DNA from: Clostridia bacterium
GTDB taxonomy: Bacteria; Bacillota; Clostridia; Oscillospirales; CAG-272
Reading direction: 5' to 3'
NCBI GenBank assembly: GCA_017467105.1
Contig: JAFTSU010000014.1
Span: 49,815 to 113,814 of the forward strand
DNA: 64,000 nucleotides
The translations under genes were made by a program, and so were the position numbers. Each line of letters opens with the position of its first letter. Position 1 is the stretch's first letter. The notes under the pieces are model-generated. The model saw only the letters and a list, made by a program, of their open reading frames with translations. It did no database searches and was not told the DNA's origin. Below, in pieces: positions 24,684 through 35,400 of the stretch.

Positions 24684-27600
24684 TTAAGCTGCGGGAATGT
24701 AGTATGCGTAATTGTTTTCGCCGTCAACTACTGCATAGCTTCCGTTACCGGTAACTACGGTGTAGCTTCCGTCGGGATTATAGGTAGCTTCGCCGGATAT
24801 GCTGCCGCCATTGCCGTATTCGAAGCTGTTCTCACCGTTTTCGGGAATAGAGGGCTTTATAACAATGCTTCCGCCGCCAAAGTCGCCGTTCAGCGAGCCA
24901 TTGCTGTAGATGCGGTTAATGAGATCGTTAAAAGCATCCTGAATGTCGTAAACGTCCTCTCTGAACTGAACGTTCAGCATTGCCTCGTAGAGTGCCTCGT
25001 AATCGGCAATGTAATCGGAAACGTCATATCTTGCGGATACGTCAGCCCATCTTGCTTCCATATTCTGAAGACGTGACATTTTGTCCTCTTCGGTCAAGAG
25101 AGTCTTGAGAGAGTTGTCTTCGAGAATTACCCAGTAGCCGCCCATCTCCTCAAAGATGATAGTTTTGCCTTCAAGGTCGAGGTAAAGCTTGATGGTAACG
25201 TATCCCCAGTACTCCTTGTCCTCGATAGTACCCATCAGACCGCCGTAACGAACGAAATATTCGCCTGCTCCGTCGTACTCACCGATGAATATGAGCTGAA
25301 GCTCGCCATCTTCCATGGTGAAGGTATCGATCTCGGTGTCGTAGGGAATGTAAGCGTACATCATATCGCCGCTTAATCCGTAATAAACGTCTACACCGTC
25401 CATATTCAGCACGAGAATATCGTCAGTGTCGTAATAGTAGGAAACGTACTCGGTATTGGTATCACCGTAGGGGCTAAGCTGGTAAACGATGGCGTAGCCG
25501 TTGTCGTAAAGCTCTACGTAATCGATGAAGAAGCAATAGTCATCCTCACCCATATGGTAGACGTTAAGAAGAGCTGCGTTTTCAAAGTTGGGAACAACCA
25601 TTATATTTACACCGCCGCCGTAGCTCATACCGTTGTACGTGCAGTTGTAGTTAACATAATAACGCTCGTCAATCATGTCTAAAATCTCGGGAAGCATGCT
25701 TATATCAAACATGTCGGGAGTGAAATAAATGGTCTCTGCGCTGCCGTCTGAGAAGTGCGCTATAAGATAGCGATTCTCAAAAATGTAGTTCATAACGTAA
25801 TCCGCAGAGTAGCCTGCAGGGATATAAACGGTGTCGTGGTTGTTGATCTCTATGTGGTAGATGTAAACGTCTTCCTCACCGTATCCACCCTCAAATTGAT
25901 TGTATGCTTCTTCGAAAAGACATTTCATCTTATCTCTGATCATTTCAATCTCGTCGAAGGAGGAAGCACTCTTGAGCATGCTATGGATCTGAGAGTATCT
26001 GGAACCATATATCTCTCTGAACTTATCACCGTAACGATTGCAGAATTCCTCAAACATATAGTCGAACTCTTCTGCAACAGTCTTCTTGTGTTCATCCAAT
26101 TCAGAATTACCGGGCTGATCAGGGGACTCTCCGCCGCCGTTATAGTCTATGATCGTACCGTTCTCATCGAAATGGATCACCATTCCTTCGAGAGTAACGA
26201 CACCGTTATCAAGGTCAACGAAAGTAATAACGCCGACATGGTCATCACCCTCGCGGTATTCTGCGGGAGCGAAGTAAACAACGGGATATGCGCCTGCACC
26301 GTTGTAGTTAGGTGCGTAAATTGCAAAGGAAATGGGAATAAGATCAGGGTTGGATACGAAGATCGTGGGCTCATAATCGGGAACGAAGTAATCAGCGCCG
26401 CTCTCGTCGCAGCTGATCAGGAAATCGATTCCCATAATGGTTACTACGTAGCATCCAAGCTCCTCGTAATAGTAATAAGAAGCGTTGACGAAATCACCGT
26501 GCACGGAGTAGATATATGCTATGCCGTTTACGTAAAGCTCAATCTGGTCAAATCCCAGAGAGTGCTCGCGGTCTTTGAAGATATATGCTCCGATAAGGTC
26601 GCCTTCAGAGGGCTTGTCGATATTGACCTCTATGTACGCATTAATGTGATCAGAGTAGAAATGAATACCGTCGTCATATACGAAGTGTACTTCAGCGTTA
26701 AAGCTATTATAAATTTCTCCGTAATTACCGTAGAGATCTACGTTTGCAGGGTAAACACGTACAAAATAGCCGTCGCTGAACTGGACTTCAACGTAATAGT
26801 TATTGGAAATAAAGTCAACGACAAAGTCGCTGCTTACGCCGCTTTCAACGTAAACCGTAGGATTGTAAATTAATACGTTGTTTATGTAGATATCACCGGG
26901 GTTATCCCAGCCACCGTTGAAATACTGATCAACCTCATCAAAGATTAGTCTCAGCTCTTCAACGTTCAACTCTAACGTTCTGTAGCTTGTCGCATTTATG
27001 ATATCTTCGTAACACCTATAGATACGATCCTTGTACATTCTGGTGAATTCGTCACCGTACATTTTCTCGTATTCGCTATATTTTTCGTCTATATCCAAGA
27101 GCAAGGAATTTTTGTAATCTTCGAACTCATTAGAGGGGGAAGCGTTTTCGGAAATATGATCGAAGAGATCTGAAAGCTCCTCTGTGAGATAGTAGAATTC
27201 AGAGATATATGGAACGCTCTGCATTGCGTTCATAATGGAATAGTACTCTGCCTCGTAGGGGGTCAAGTCATAGTACTTTGAAAGCTCTTTCCAGGACTGC
27301 TGCAACATCTCGATATAACCGGCCAACATTTCCTCGGGAATCAGTACATCAAGGTTGCCGTCAACGATTGCTAAGGTGAATTCGAGAGCGGGGCAATCGA
27401 GAGTCATAGTCTCTGGATCAAAGTACATTACGATAGAGAGATACTTAATCAAAACTTCTTCGGTTTCGTAGTTACGATACTCCTGACCGAAGTGTACGAA
27501 TACGTCACCTGCTACGTTTGCGTCGCCGTATACACGGATCGTAAGCTCAAGCTCACCGTCAATGGTTAAGCTGTACTCGCCGATGAAATCACCGGGAGAA

Positions 27601-30600
27601 TAGAGTGACATTTTGCTGCTTTCGTTTTCTAAGCCAAAGTAAACGTCAACGCCGTCGTAATTTAAAACGAGAACGTCATCAGCAAAGAAGTAGTACTCAA
27701 GATACTCGACGTAATCGTCAATATAAGCTTTTGCAATTCCGTTGCTGTAAAGCTCAACGGCCCAGATCACGGATTCGGGACCTGATTTGTAGGATCTGAT
27801 AAATTCCGCATCTTCCATATTGTATACGATGTCGAAGTATATGGAATGCTCGCCATAGTATCCGTCAAGCTCAATTCTTACGTTAACGTTGTAGTATTCA
27901 CCTGCGTTCTCAAAAACGTAAGGAACGTGATCGTATACGTAGAGCATATCGTGAGTTATAGGAAGGTTCTCATAGGTTCCATCGGAGTAGTAAACCGTAA
28001 TTACACGGTTGTTCACAATATAATCGTAAACCATATCGAGATTGGAGCCTACGGGAATCTGGAGATCCTCATAGGGAGTTATCTCTATGTAATCGATCCA
28101 TACGTCGCCGGGCTGGTCGCCCATATTGCTTGCGATCTCCTTGAACATCTCAACGCAATAATTATAGTAATAGTCGATTTCCTCAAAGCTCTGGGCGATG
28201 CTGATGTTATCCCATGCTTCACGGTAATAAGCCTCTGCCTTGTAGTAGAAGTCTGTACCAAGCTTGTTAGTGAAATCGTTGAATATATTGCTTAATTGAT
28301 CGAGAACTTCGTTTCTGTAGGATTCGATATCGTCGGGTACATCGCCGCCCATGTCAGGGGTAAGAGAGCCGTCAGCGTTAATCTGGAAGCTCATACCCAT
28401 GTAGTTGAGCACGTTTCTTTCGATATCATAAACGGTAAGGATCGTCTGATAATCGTACATGAAGTTGCTGCCATTTCCGCAAGGACCGTATCCTACGGTA
28501 ACGTTCTCACCGTTAACGTAACAGTCGGTAACGTAGAGCTCGCTTTTGAATTCCTCGCCGTCGGGGCCGTACTGAGTCATGTAGCAGTATACGATGGTGC
28601 TATAGCCGTAATTACGGGGATCGAAGTGATTTATGCGGGACTCTTCAGGATAAAGCTCGAAGAGCATGGGAACCTGACCCTTGAATTGAGTCATAATAAC
28701 GCCGTCAAACTCGTATACACGATCAAATGAGTAGATATCGCTGAATTCACCGCTGGTGTACATGTACATAAGCGCATTATCAGAGATGAGTATGGAGCTG
28801 ATACCATAGGAAGCGAAGAAATCGCTATCGGTTTTATATTCATGGTATCCGTCGGGGATACTTGGGGTACCAATAAGCTCTTCGACAATGCGTCCAAACT
28901 CATCCATAAGTGTATTAACGCATGCCTCAACCTCGGCATAGTCCTCACTTCCGTTAGAGACGAACATATTTATTCTGTTAACGGTTTGGTTGTAGACATT
29001 TAATGCTAATTCGTAGAACTGTTCACCGTAATAGTTGCAGTAGTCATCGAACTTAGAGCTGATATATTCGAGTTGAGCAGCGACGAAGGCTTCGAACTCT
29101 GAAGGATCACCGGATTCTCCGTTATCATAGATCTCGAAGGTGAAGGACATATAGTAATCTGTAGATATACCCTCAGCATCATATACGGTGTATACGAGGT
29201 TTACGGTATATTTTCCGGGAGTCCCCAAGTCAACGTAACCGTCAACGTAAGCTTCACCGACGGTAACGTGCTGGGTGGTACCGTTAGACCAGGTAACCAC
29301 AATCTCAACGCCCTGAGATGCGAGGTATTCACTCAAGCTACCCTCAAATGCTAAACCGACAGGAATCTTGAGGTAGCCCTTCGTGAGTTTACATGCCTCA
29401 ATGTATACCTCTACGGGATCCTCGGGCTGATGATCAAGAATAACCGCATTCTTCATCTGAGCCTCGTTATACATTCCAACGACACCTGCAAGCTCAACGG
29501 TATCTCCTACCTGAGGCTTAACGTCGAGTCCGTCATATCTTACGCCGTCAATGCTGTATACGCCGTAGATGTATAGCACGTCACCGTACTCATCCTCTAC
29601 GTACATATTACCGTAAATATCGTTTGTAATATTAATAATGGTACCGCGAATCTGATATTTTGCAATAGAAAATTCACCCTTTGAGTACCATTCTACCATC
29701 GCAAGAATGTCGGAAATGCTTGTGTGAATGGGGGGCATATCTGTGCCGTCATCAAATGCCTCGCCGCAGCGATCGCAAAGACCGTTGTCATCCTCGTCGC
29801 GATGTTCGCAAACGGGAACATCCGGAACGTCGGGCTCGTCGCTGCCGCCACCGATTGCAACTCTGGTAGTTTTAATGCTACCGTCAGACATATAGAATGT
29901 AAATACTATGTAAGCAGTATCATCCTCAAATACAATCTCGGATGTGATATCGTCAATACCAACGCCGCTCTCACCTGCGGGACCCTGTTCGCCGGGCTTG
30001 CCGTCAGCACCTGCGGGACCCTGTTCGCCGGGCTTGCCGTCAGCACCTGCGGGACCCTGCTCACCGGGCTTGCCGTCAGCACCTGCGGGACCCTGCTCGC
30101 CGGGCTTGCCGTCAGCACCTGCGGGACCCTGCTCACCGGCTATGTTACCAAGAGAGGTCCAGCTTTCGCCCTTGTCGTAGGAAACGAAGAGCTCACCGTT
30201 CTCAAGCTTAAATTCGGGAGTAATACCGTCCTGACCGTTCTCGCCTGCGGGACCCTGAGGACCCTCGGGACCTTGTTCACCGGAACCGCCCTCACTGCCG
30301 GAGAGAGTACCGAGCAATTCGTAGTTTTCGCCCTTGTCGTAGGAAACGTAGAGATCGTTGCCTTCGAGCTTGAACATAGGAGTTATACCGTCTGCGCCGG
30401 GCTTACCGTCTGCACCGGGCTTACCGTCAGCACCGATGGCGCTGAATCCGGTATCGGTGTCACCGATAAACCAGTTACCGTTAATTCCTATGTGGGGAGT
30501 GATACCGTTAGCGCCCGCTGCGCCGCGGATGCTTTCAAGCCACTCTTCATAAGAGAGAGTTTCCTCGCCTGTCTTAGCTGTGTACGCAGTGTACGCCGCA

Positions 30601-30779
30601 TAAACGACAGCGAAGAGATCCTCGTCGCCGCTCTCGCCTGAGCCGCCCTGCTCGCCTGAGCCGCCCTGCTCACCTGAGCCGCCCTGAGAGCCGCCACCTG
30701 CACCGCCACATGCTGTAAGCACTAGCATAGAGCAGCACATGATCAACGCGAGAAGCGCTGTCAGAAATCTGTTTTTCAT
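24684..30779 (-). CDS. Giant modular surface lipoprotein with collagen-like tract
   Basis: 2031 residues, exported and lipid-anchored: signal peptide ending LVLTAC with Cys24 as lipidation site. In order: a Gly/Ser linker with GGSGEQ repeats; ITP blocks alternating with collagen-like GXY sequence (five GEQGPAGADGKP units around residues 215-270); an OB-fold-like segment (QIRGTIINITNDIYGNMYVE, GDTVELAGVV); and an Ig-like domain. Then come four rounds of three modules. The first is a helical unit with YG(D/E)(E/K)F, the second an Ig-like beta unit (VYIPAGYSADYVMNYI) and the third a beta unit with ELY.NG.A.(V/I)Y and GEY.GAG.Y. The protein is acidic and Tyr-rich. Function unknown; an adhesin or glycan-binding role is inferred. 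It is a paralogue of the gene at 32449. Confidence 0.88.
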   Translation of the reverse strand: MKNRFLTALLALIMCCSMLVLTACGGAGGGSQGGSGEQGGSGEQGGSGESGDEDLFAVVYAAYTAYTAKTGEETLSYEEWLESIRGAAGANGITPHIGINGNWFIGDTDTGFSAIGADGKPGADGKPGADGITPMFKLEGNDLYVSYDKGENYELLGTLSGSEGGSGEQGPEGPQGPAGENGQDGITPEFKLENGELFVSYDKGESWTSLGNIAGEQGPAGADGKPGEQGPAGADGKPGEQGPAGADGKPGEQGPAGADGKPGEQGPAGESGVGIDDITSEIVFEDDTAYIVFTFYMSDGSIKTTRVAIGGGSDEPDVPDVPVCEHRDEDDNGLCDRCGEAFDDGTDMPPIHTSISDILAMVEWYSKGEFSIAKYQIRGTIINITNDIYGNMYVEDEYGDVLYIYGVYSIDGVRYDGLDVKPQVGDTVELAGVVGMYNEAQMKNAVILDHQPEDPVEVYIEACKLTKGYLKIPVGLAFEGSLSEYLASQGVEIVVTWSNGTTQHVTVGEAYVDGYVDLGTPGKYTVNLVYTVYDAEGISTDYYMSFTFEIYDNGESGDPSEFEAFVAAQLEYISSKFDDYCNYYGEQFYELALNVYNQTVNRINMFVSNGSEDYAEVEACVNTLMDEFGRIVEELIGTPSIPDGYHEYKTDSDFFASYGISSILISDNALMYMYTSGEFSDIYSFDRVYEFDGVIMTQFKGQVPMLFELYPEESRINHFDPRNYGYSTIVYCYMTQYGPDGEEFKSELYVTDCYVNGENVTVGYGPCGNGSNFMYDYQTILTVYDIERNVLNYMGMSFQINADGSLTPDMGGDVPDDIESYRNEVLDQLSNIFNDFTNKLGTDFYYKAEAYYREAWDNISIAQSFEEIDYYYNYCVEMFKEIASNMGDQPGDVWIDYIEITPYEDLQIPVGSNLDMVYDYIVNNRVITVYYSDGTYENLPITHDMLYVYDHVPYVFENAGEYYNVNVRIELDGYYGEHSIYFDIVYNMEDAEFIRSYKSGPESVIWAVELYSNGIAKAYIDDYVEYLEYYFFADDVLVLNYDGVDVYFGLENESSKMSLYSPGDFIGEYSLTIDGELELTIRVYGDANVAGDVFVHFGQEYRNYETEEVLIKYLSIVMYFDPETMTLDCPALEFTLAIVDGNLDVLIPEEMLAGYIEMLQQSWKELSKYYDLTPYEAEYYSIMNAMQSVPYISEFYYLTEELSDLFDHISENASPSNEFEDYKNSLLLDIDEKYSEYEKMYGDEFTRMYKDRIYRCYEDIINATSYRTLELNVEELRLIFDEVDQYFNGGWDNPGDIYINNVLIYNPTVYVESGVSSDFVVDFISNNYYVEVQFSDGYFVRVYPANVDLYGNYGEIYNSFNAEVHFVYDDGIHFYSDHINAYIEVNIDKPSEGDLIGAYIFKDREHSLGFDQIELYVNGIAYIYSVHGDFVNASYYYYEELGCYVVTIMGIDFLISCDESGADYFVPDYEPTIFVSNPDLIPISFAIYAPNYNGAGAYPVVYFAPAEYREGDDHVGVITFVDLDNGVVTLEGMVIHFDENGTIIDYNGGGESPDQPGNSELDEHKKTVAEEFDYMFEEFCNRYGDKFREIYGSRYSQIHSMLKSASSFDEIEMIRDKMKCLFEEAYNQFEGGYGEEDVYIYHIEINNHDTVYIPAGYSADYVMNYIFENRYLIAHFSDGSAETIYFTPDMFDISMLPEILDMIDERYYVNYNCTYNGMSYGGGVNIMVVPNFENAALLNVYHMGEDDYCFFIDYVELYDNGYAIVYQLSPYGDTNTEYVSYYYDTDDILVLNMDGVDVYYGLSGDMMYAYIPYDTEIDTFTMEDGELQLIFIGEYDGAGEYFVRYGGLMGTIEDKEYWGYVTIKLYLDLEGKTIIFEEMGGYWVILEDNSLKTLLTEEDKMSRLQNMEARWADVSARYDVSDYIADYEALYEAMLNVQFREDVYDIQDAFNDLINRIYSNGSLNGDFGGGSIVIKPSIPENGENSFEYGNGGSISGEATYNPDGSYTVVTGNGSYAVVDGENNYAYYIPAA
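29970..30150 (-). repeat. 36-base tandem repeat encoding collagen-like units
   Basis: Five copies with exact 36-base period (CCTGCGGGACCCTG at 29974, 30010, 30046, 30082 and 30118), each encoding 12 residues of GXY sequence. Copies differ at a few synonymous bases. Confidence 0.95.
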
Positions 30780-30859
30780 GATTTTTCTCCTTTTGGGTTT
30801 TTAATTTTTTCGTTAGTAAAAAGCTTAGTTATGCGAAAACGCTTTCCGCAAAAAATCAA

Positions 30860-30880
30860 CCGACGGCGGAAACCGTCGGC
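30860..30880 (-). promoter_or_regulatory. Leader hairpin shared by the two lipoprotein genes
   Basis: CCGACGG-6 bases-CCGTCGG, followed on the minus strand by TTGATTTTTTG. The same 20 bases occur in the leader of the paralogue at 37826-37847. It could be an attenuator. Confidence 0.75.
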
Positions 30881-30916
30881 TGAAAGTAAAATATGGTAAT
30901 TTCGTTACCATTATGA

Positions 30917-30945
30917 ATTGTAGCACTTTATATTTACAAAAGCAA
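30917..30945 (-). promoter_or_regulatory. Promoter of the 2031-residue lipoprotein gene
   Basis: On the minus strand TTGCTT, a 17-base spacer and TACAAT, the same boxes as the paralogue promoter at 37881. Confidence 0.8.
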
Positions 30946-30960
30946 CATAAAAATATTTTT

Positions 30961-30982
30961 ATTCACAAAAAGTTCACAAATA
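30961..30982. promoter_or_regulatory. Operator-like palindrome upstream of the lipoprotein promoter
   Basis: ATTCACAAAAAGTTCACAAA, i.e. GTGAAC and TGTGAAT arms around a T tract; a nearly perfect palindrome version is found at the same place in front of the paralogue (37923-37944). The rest of 30983-31175 is AT-rich and holds no gene. Confidence 0.6.
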
Positions 30983-31175
30983 TTTTGGTTCATTTTAGTA
31001 AATATCTAAAAAATAATAGAATGGTTCTAAAATTATTAGAACGTGTCTAAATTATGAAAAATGCAAGGGACTTGAAACCAAGAAAAAATCAGGGCGGCAC
31101 AAGCCCTTACCGGACCTGCACCGCCGTATTTATGAATCGGACGTATTTTATGATCACCGTCCTGTTTTCAAAGCT

Positions 31176-32448
31176 TTATGCTGCGGGAGTGATAGTAACG
31201 TAGGTGTAATTGCCGCCCTCCGAAAGACTGCCGTTATACTCCTTGTATTCGATACCGTCACCCTCGGACTCTGAGGGATTCAGGGTCACTTCGTAGCTGC
31301 CTTCGCCTGAGGCGCTTCCGTCGGTATAAAAAACGATGAAATACGCGGTGTTAAGTAACTCGTTGAGGAAATCATCAAAGCTCGCGCCCTCGAGAATTCT
31401 CCAATCGCGAGAGCTGATATCAATTTGATCAACACACGGACTGTCGTCATATCCGCCATCGCCGTTTTCTTCAAATTTACTATTGGCTTCCTCGAAAAGA
31501 TAGTTGAGTTTATCGTAGAATGCGTATACTTCATCAAGGCTTGTGGAGTTCTTTATAGCATCAAAATACTTACTATAGTTGTCAAAATACGCAATATAGA
31601 ACTCTTCACCGTACATTTTGTACATACTGTCGAATGTTGTTTCTACATTGATCAGAAGCTTTTATATTTAATTGTTCAGATTGTCTTCGGGGAGGGGACT
31701 GTAGCTGAATATGTAGCCTTCCTCATCGAAATGCATCTCTTGAGTTGCAAGTGTTGCAACGCGATTATCCAGATCGAGATATACGATTACCGAGAGAGCT
31801 CCATCAATAAGGGAGCCGTCTTCCATAGGTAGAGACATATGATACAAAGCTACGTAGTATCCCGCTTCACCGTAGTTTCCAAACACTTCTATCGTCTCAT
31901 AATCACCGTAGAGTGTGATGATGCGCTCTTGGTCAGGAACGTAGTTTTTCGCGGTGCCGTCCTCGTTAAGAACCAGAACTACGTATGCTCCGTCAATGTC
32001 GAATGCATAATACTCGTCATATTCTACGTACTCGACGATCGCATCATCTGCAAAGGTGGATAATTTTGCGTATCCGTTCTTATACATAACGATGTCTCTG
32101 ATACCGAGGAAGTTTTCACCGTTATAGCAGAACGTGCCTATTATGTCCTCCTCGTTGATCTCGGCAGTAACGTATACGATTACGGAAATTTCATAACCGT
32201 TATTTAAATCAATGTAAACCTCAAATGAGCCTATAGCCGACGTATCAATACTGTCGGTTCTTATCATCTCCTCGGTTATGATCACAGTTTCCTCGGCGCC
32301 GTTTCCGTACCGTATGATAGCGTAACAGTTTTCGGCGATGAGGCTTACGACATCATCGGGAGTTGTGTTTACGGTAACGTAATGTATAGCCTTGGGAACA
32401 TAAACGGTTACTTTATCGTCTTAGTCAGGAGTGCTTGAGCCGCCGCCC
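31176..32448 (-). pseudogene. Decayed 3' end of the 1768-residue lipoprotein gene
   Basis: Directly beyond the stop of the gene at 32449, in another frame, the sequence still encodes the same module series. An Ig-like unit (VTVYVPKAIHYVTVNTT, IRYGNGAEETV) is followed by a beta unit (IVMYKNGYAKLSTF, GNYGEAGYYVALYH), a helical unit (MYKMYGEEFYIAYFDNY) and a final domain ending ITPAA, like the paralogue's ending YYIPAA. It is interrupted by the frame change at about 32449, an in-frame stop near 32422 and two stops (TAA ATA TAA) at 31662-31670. The two open stretches (31668-32285 and 31176-31625) lack ribosome sites, so they are remnants, not genes. An assembly error could explain one lesion, hardly all. 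Confidence 0.8.
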
Positions 32449-35400
32449 TCAGGCATTTTCGGTAACGTTGGTTATATTTCCTTTACTGTCAAAGTAAATG
32501 AGCAAGCCGTTAATATCAATATATCCGCTTTCTTTATCAAAGTATACCAGGGTACCGACGCTTGCGAATGCATCCGTTCCGTCTTCAGCGGGCGCTGTGA
32601 ATATTGCCTCATAAGTATTCGCGCCGGTGTATTGACCGTGAATAGAAATAGTTATTCCGTAGCCCGAAACAGTGAAGAACTCATCATCTGCGGGCATATA
32701 GTAGTACGCATTGCCATTCTCGTTGAAGGATATGAGAAGCATCATACCCTCGTAAGAAAGAGTAACGTAATATTCATACGCTTCCCACTCGAGAATAGAG
32801 GTAGTGTTATCTGTGTAGTATATGACTGCGTAGCCTGATGAATAGAACTCAATAGAGGAGAATCCGAGAGGATGCTTTTTGTCCTCAAACTCAAACGACT
32901 CAAGCAGTTCTTCAAGATCGGGGGCATCCGTATTGCCGCCTTCACCGTCGCCGTTTTCGTCATCCTCGCTACCGCCGCCTATGCCGCCTGTAACTTCACC
33001 GTTCTCGTCAAAGCTTAAGGTCATTTCTGCAAAGCGGAGTATGCCCTGTTCCATATCAATATAAGCAATTATACTCATAGTGAAGGATAAAATGCTGCCG
33101 TCCTCAGCAGGTGCTCCGGTAACGGTATAAGCCGCAACGTATTCACCAGGGCCGGTGTATTCGCCGTAGAAGGTGAAGGTCATAGGAGCAAGCTTAATAG
33201 TGATAAAGCTGTCTCCCTCGGGGAGATAGTAATCTGCAGTTCCGTTTTCGTTAAGAACCAGTGCCAGCTCTACACCGTCAAAATCAAAGCTGTAGAAGTC
33301 GTCGTGCTCGATATACTTGCCTAACAGATACTCATCATAATTGTTGTATATCATAGCGTATCCGTTGTCATAGAGGACTACGCTGCTGATGACAAAGTCA
33401 TCGTTCATGGAATACGTACCGATAACCGTAGCCTTATCCATATCCGGCTCTACGTATACGTAAACGGTAAAGCCGCCCTCTGCATAGTAATTGCCGTCGT
33501 CGTAGCTGTACTTAATGTAAACCTCGAAGTATCCGGGCGCGGATGCGTCGATATTATCGGACCATATCATATCGGTAGTGAGATACACGGTAACGGAGTG
33601 ACCGTTGCTGTATTCTACCTCTGCATAGCAGTTTTGTACGATCGCCTTGATTACCGTCGCGGCAGATGAGCCCTCGATTACGTAAATTGTATCAACGGGT
33701 ATGTAAACAGATGTAACGTATACTCCGGATTCGGAAAGCTTTTCATCTGCCTCGTTGAACAGCTCCATAATCATGGAAGCATATTCGTTAACCTCTTTAA
33801 CGGTTTTGGCATTCTGGATCATCTCAACGTACGAAACGATCTGATCACCGTATGCCTTTTTAAATTCTTCGCCGTATCTGTCAAGATAATCCTTGTAGGT
33901 GTAGGTGATAGATTCGGTCACGTTGTTAATATGGTTCTGCAGCTCGCTGCTTTCTCCACCGCCAATTACCGGTGCGTTTTCCTTGATCTGCTTTATGAGG
34001 AACTCAACCTTGTAGTAAGCCTCATACGCCTCCCAGTAGAGCTGCGTAGTAAGCAGGTTACTGTGGTTAGCGTTATATTTTGCCTCGTATTCGGAAAGGT
34101 CATAGATGCCCTGTACCGATTCCCACATTTCCTCAATACCTTCAAGGAAGATCTGTCTTTCTTCCTCGGTGAGAAGAAGGTAGAAGTAATTTTCCTCATC
34201 TATGAGATAAGACGCGCCGTCACCAACGGTGAATATCATAGCCTCGGGATCGAGATATACCTTTACAGCTAACGTACAGTATACGGTTTCAACGTAATTG
34301 TCGTCCGAGTCATAGATATCATACGGTGCAGTGTGGGTTGCAAAGTAATAGTCCGCACCTGCAAGCTCGCCGTAGATTGTAACGTATATATCGTCATCTC
34401 CGGACTCGTACTCTCCTATAATTTCGCCCGCAGGTTGATACATAGTATACGTCATGGCTTCCTTATCGACAAGGAAGTATACGTAAACGTCATCCAGACA
34501 AACTGCCAGAAGGTCTCCATCCATGAAGTAGTGAAGAGATTCGTAATAATAGTTGCTCAAAGCGTAAGCAACGCCGTTGTTATACAGCTCGAAGCCCTCA
34601 ATTTCGAAGACGTAATCGTATTCTGCTGCCTTGTAGGTTGCCAGAAGCTCAATGTCTCCGCCGCCGGACTCGCCGCCCTCGGAGCTAAACTCATCGGCTG
34701 CTTTTTGTATCTCAATTCTGAATTTCTCGACGTGATTTCGTGCTTCTTCATCAGATGTGGAGAGCTTGATCATTTCCACGTATTCATCGTAAATATAGCC
34801 GTAGAGGTTGGCAAATTCATCACCGTAGGAAGAATAATAGGAATAGTATATCTTGGAGATAGTTTCGAGATGATTCGATATAACATCGGAGGATATGCCG
34901 CGGATCTCCTCTATCAGAGCATCCAGCTCCTCGTATATAGCGTCCGCCTCTGAATATGTAAGAGCCTTTTCCATAGCGGTAATCAGCTCGTCGAATGCGT
35001 CCTGATATTCAGAAACGTCGTAATAATTGGAAAAATCTTCCCATTCCGAGTTCATCCAATTGAGATAAGACTCTCGATCTTCATCGTTTATTGCCTGGGA
35101 TATTTCGTTGTTATCGTCAAAATAGAATTCACCTACACCGGAAAACTCCACGTAGTGACTATCCATATCGATATACATTGAGACGGTTAAGTATCCGTAT
35201 ACGTCAATGTATTCGCCGTTTTCATCCTCTATTGAGCAGAGCTGACCGTAATAAACATAGTACGTGCCTGCGCCTGTGTACTCGCCAAGGAATGCCATGG
35301 TTATTTCTTCTTCAACACAGATAAATTCAGCGAAAATCTTGTCAGAGGGGATGTAATTGAAGAAATATCCATTCTCTGTGTCAAACGCGTAATAAACCTC

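Noticed and set aside
25755-26873. 372-codon frame on the plus strand inside the 2031-residue lipoprotein gene
   Set aside because: It is a complement shadow of a repetitive, Tyr- and Asp-rich coding sequence, without ribosome site or promoter.
31176-32285. Two separate small genes downstream of the 1768-residue lipoprotein gene
   Set aside because: Both lack ribosome sites and signal peptides, and encode consecutive modules of the upstream protein; they are treated as remnants.
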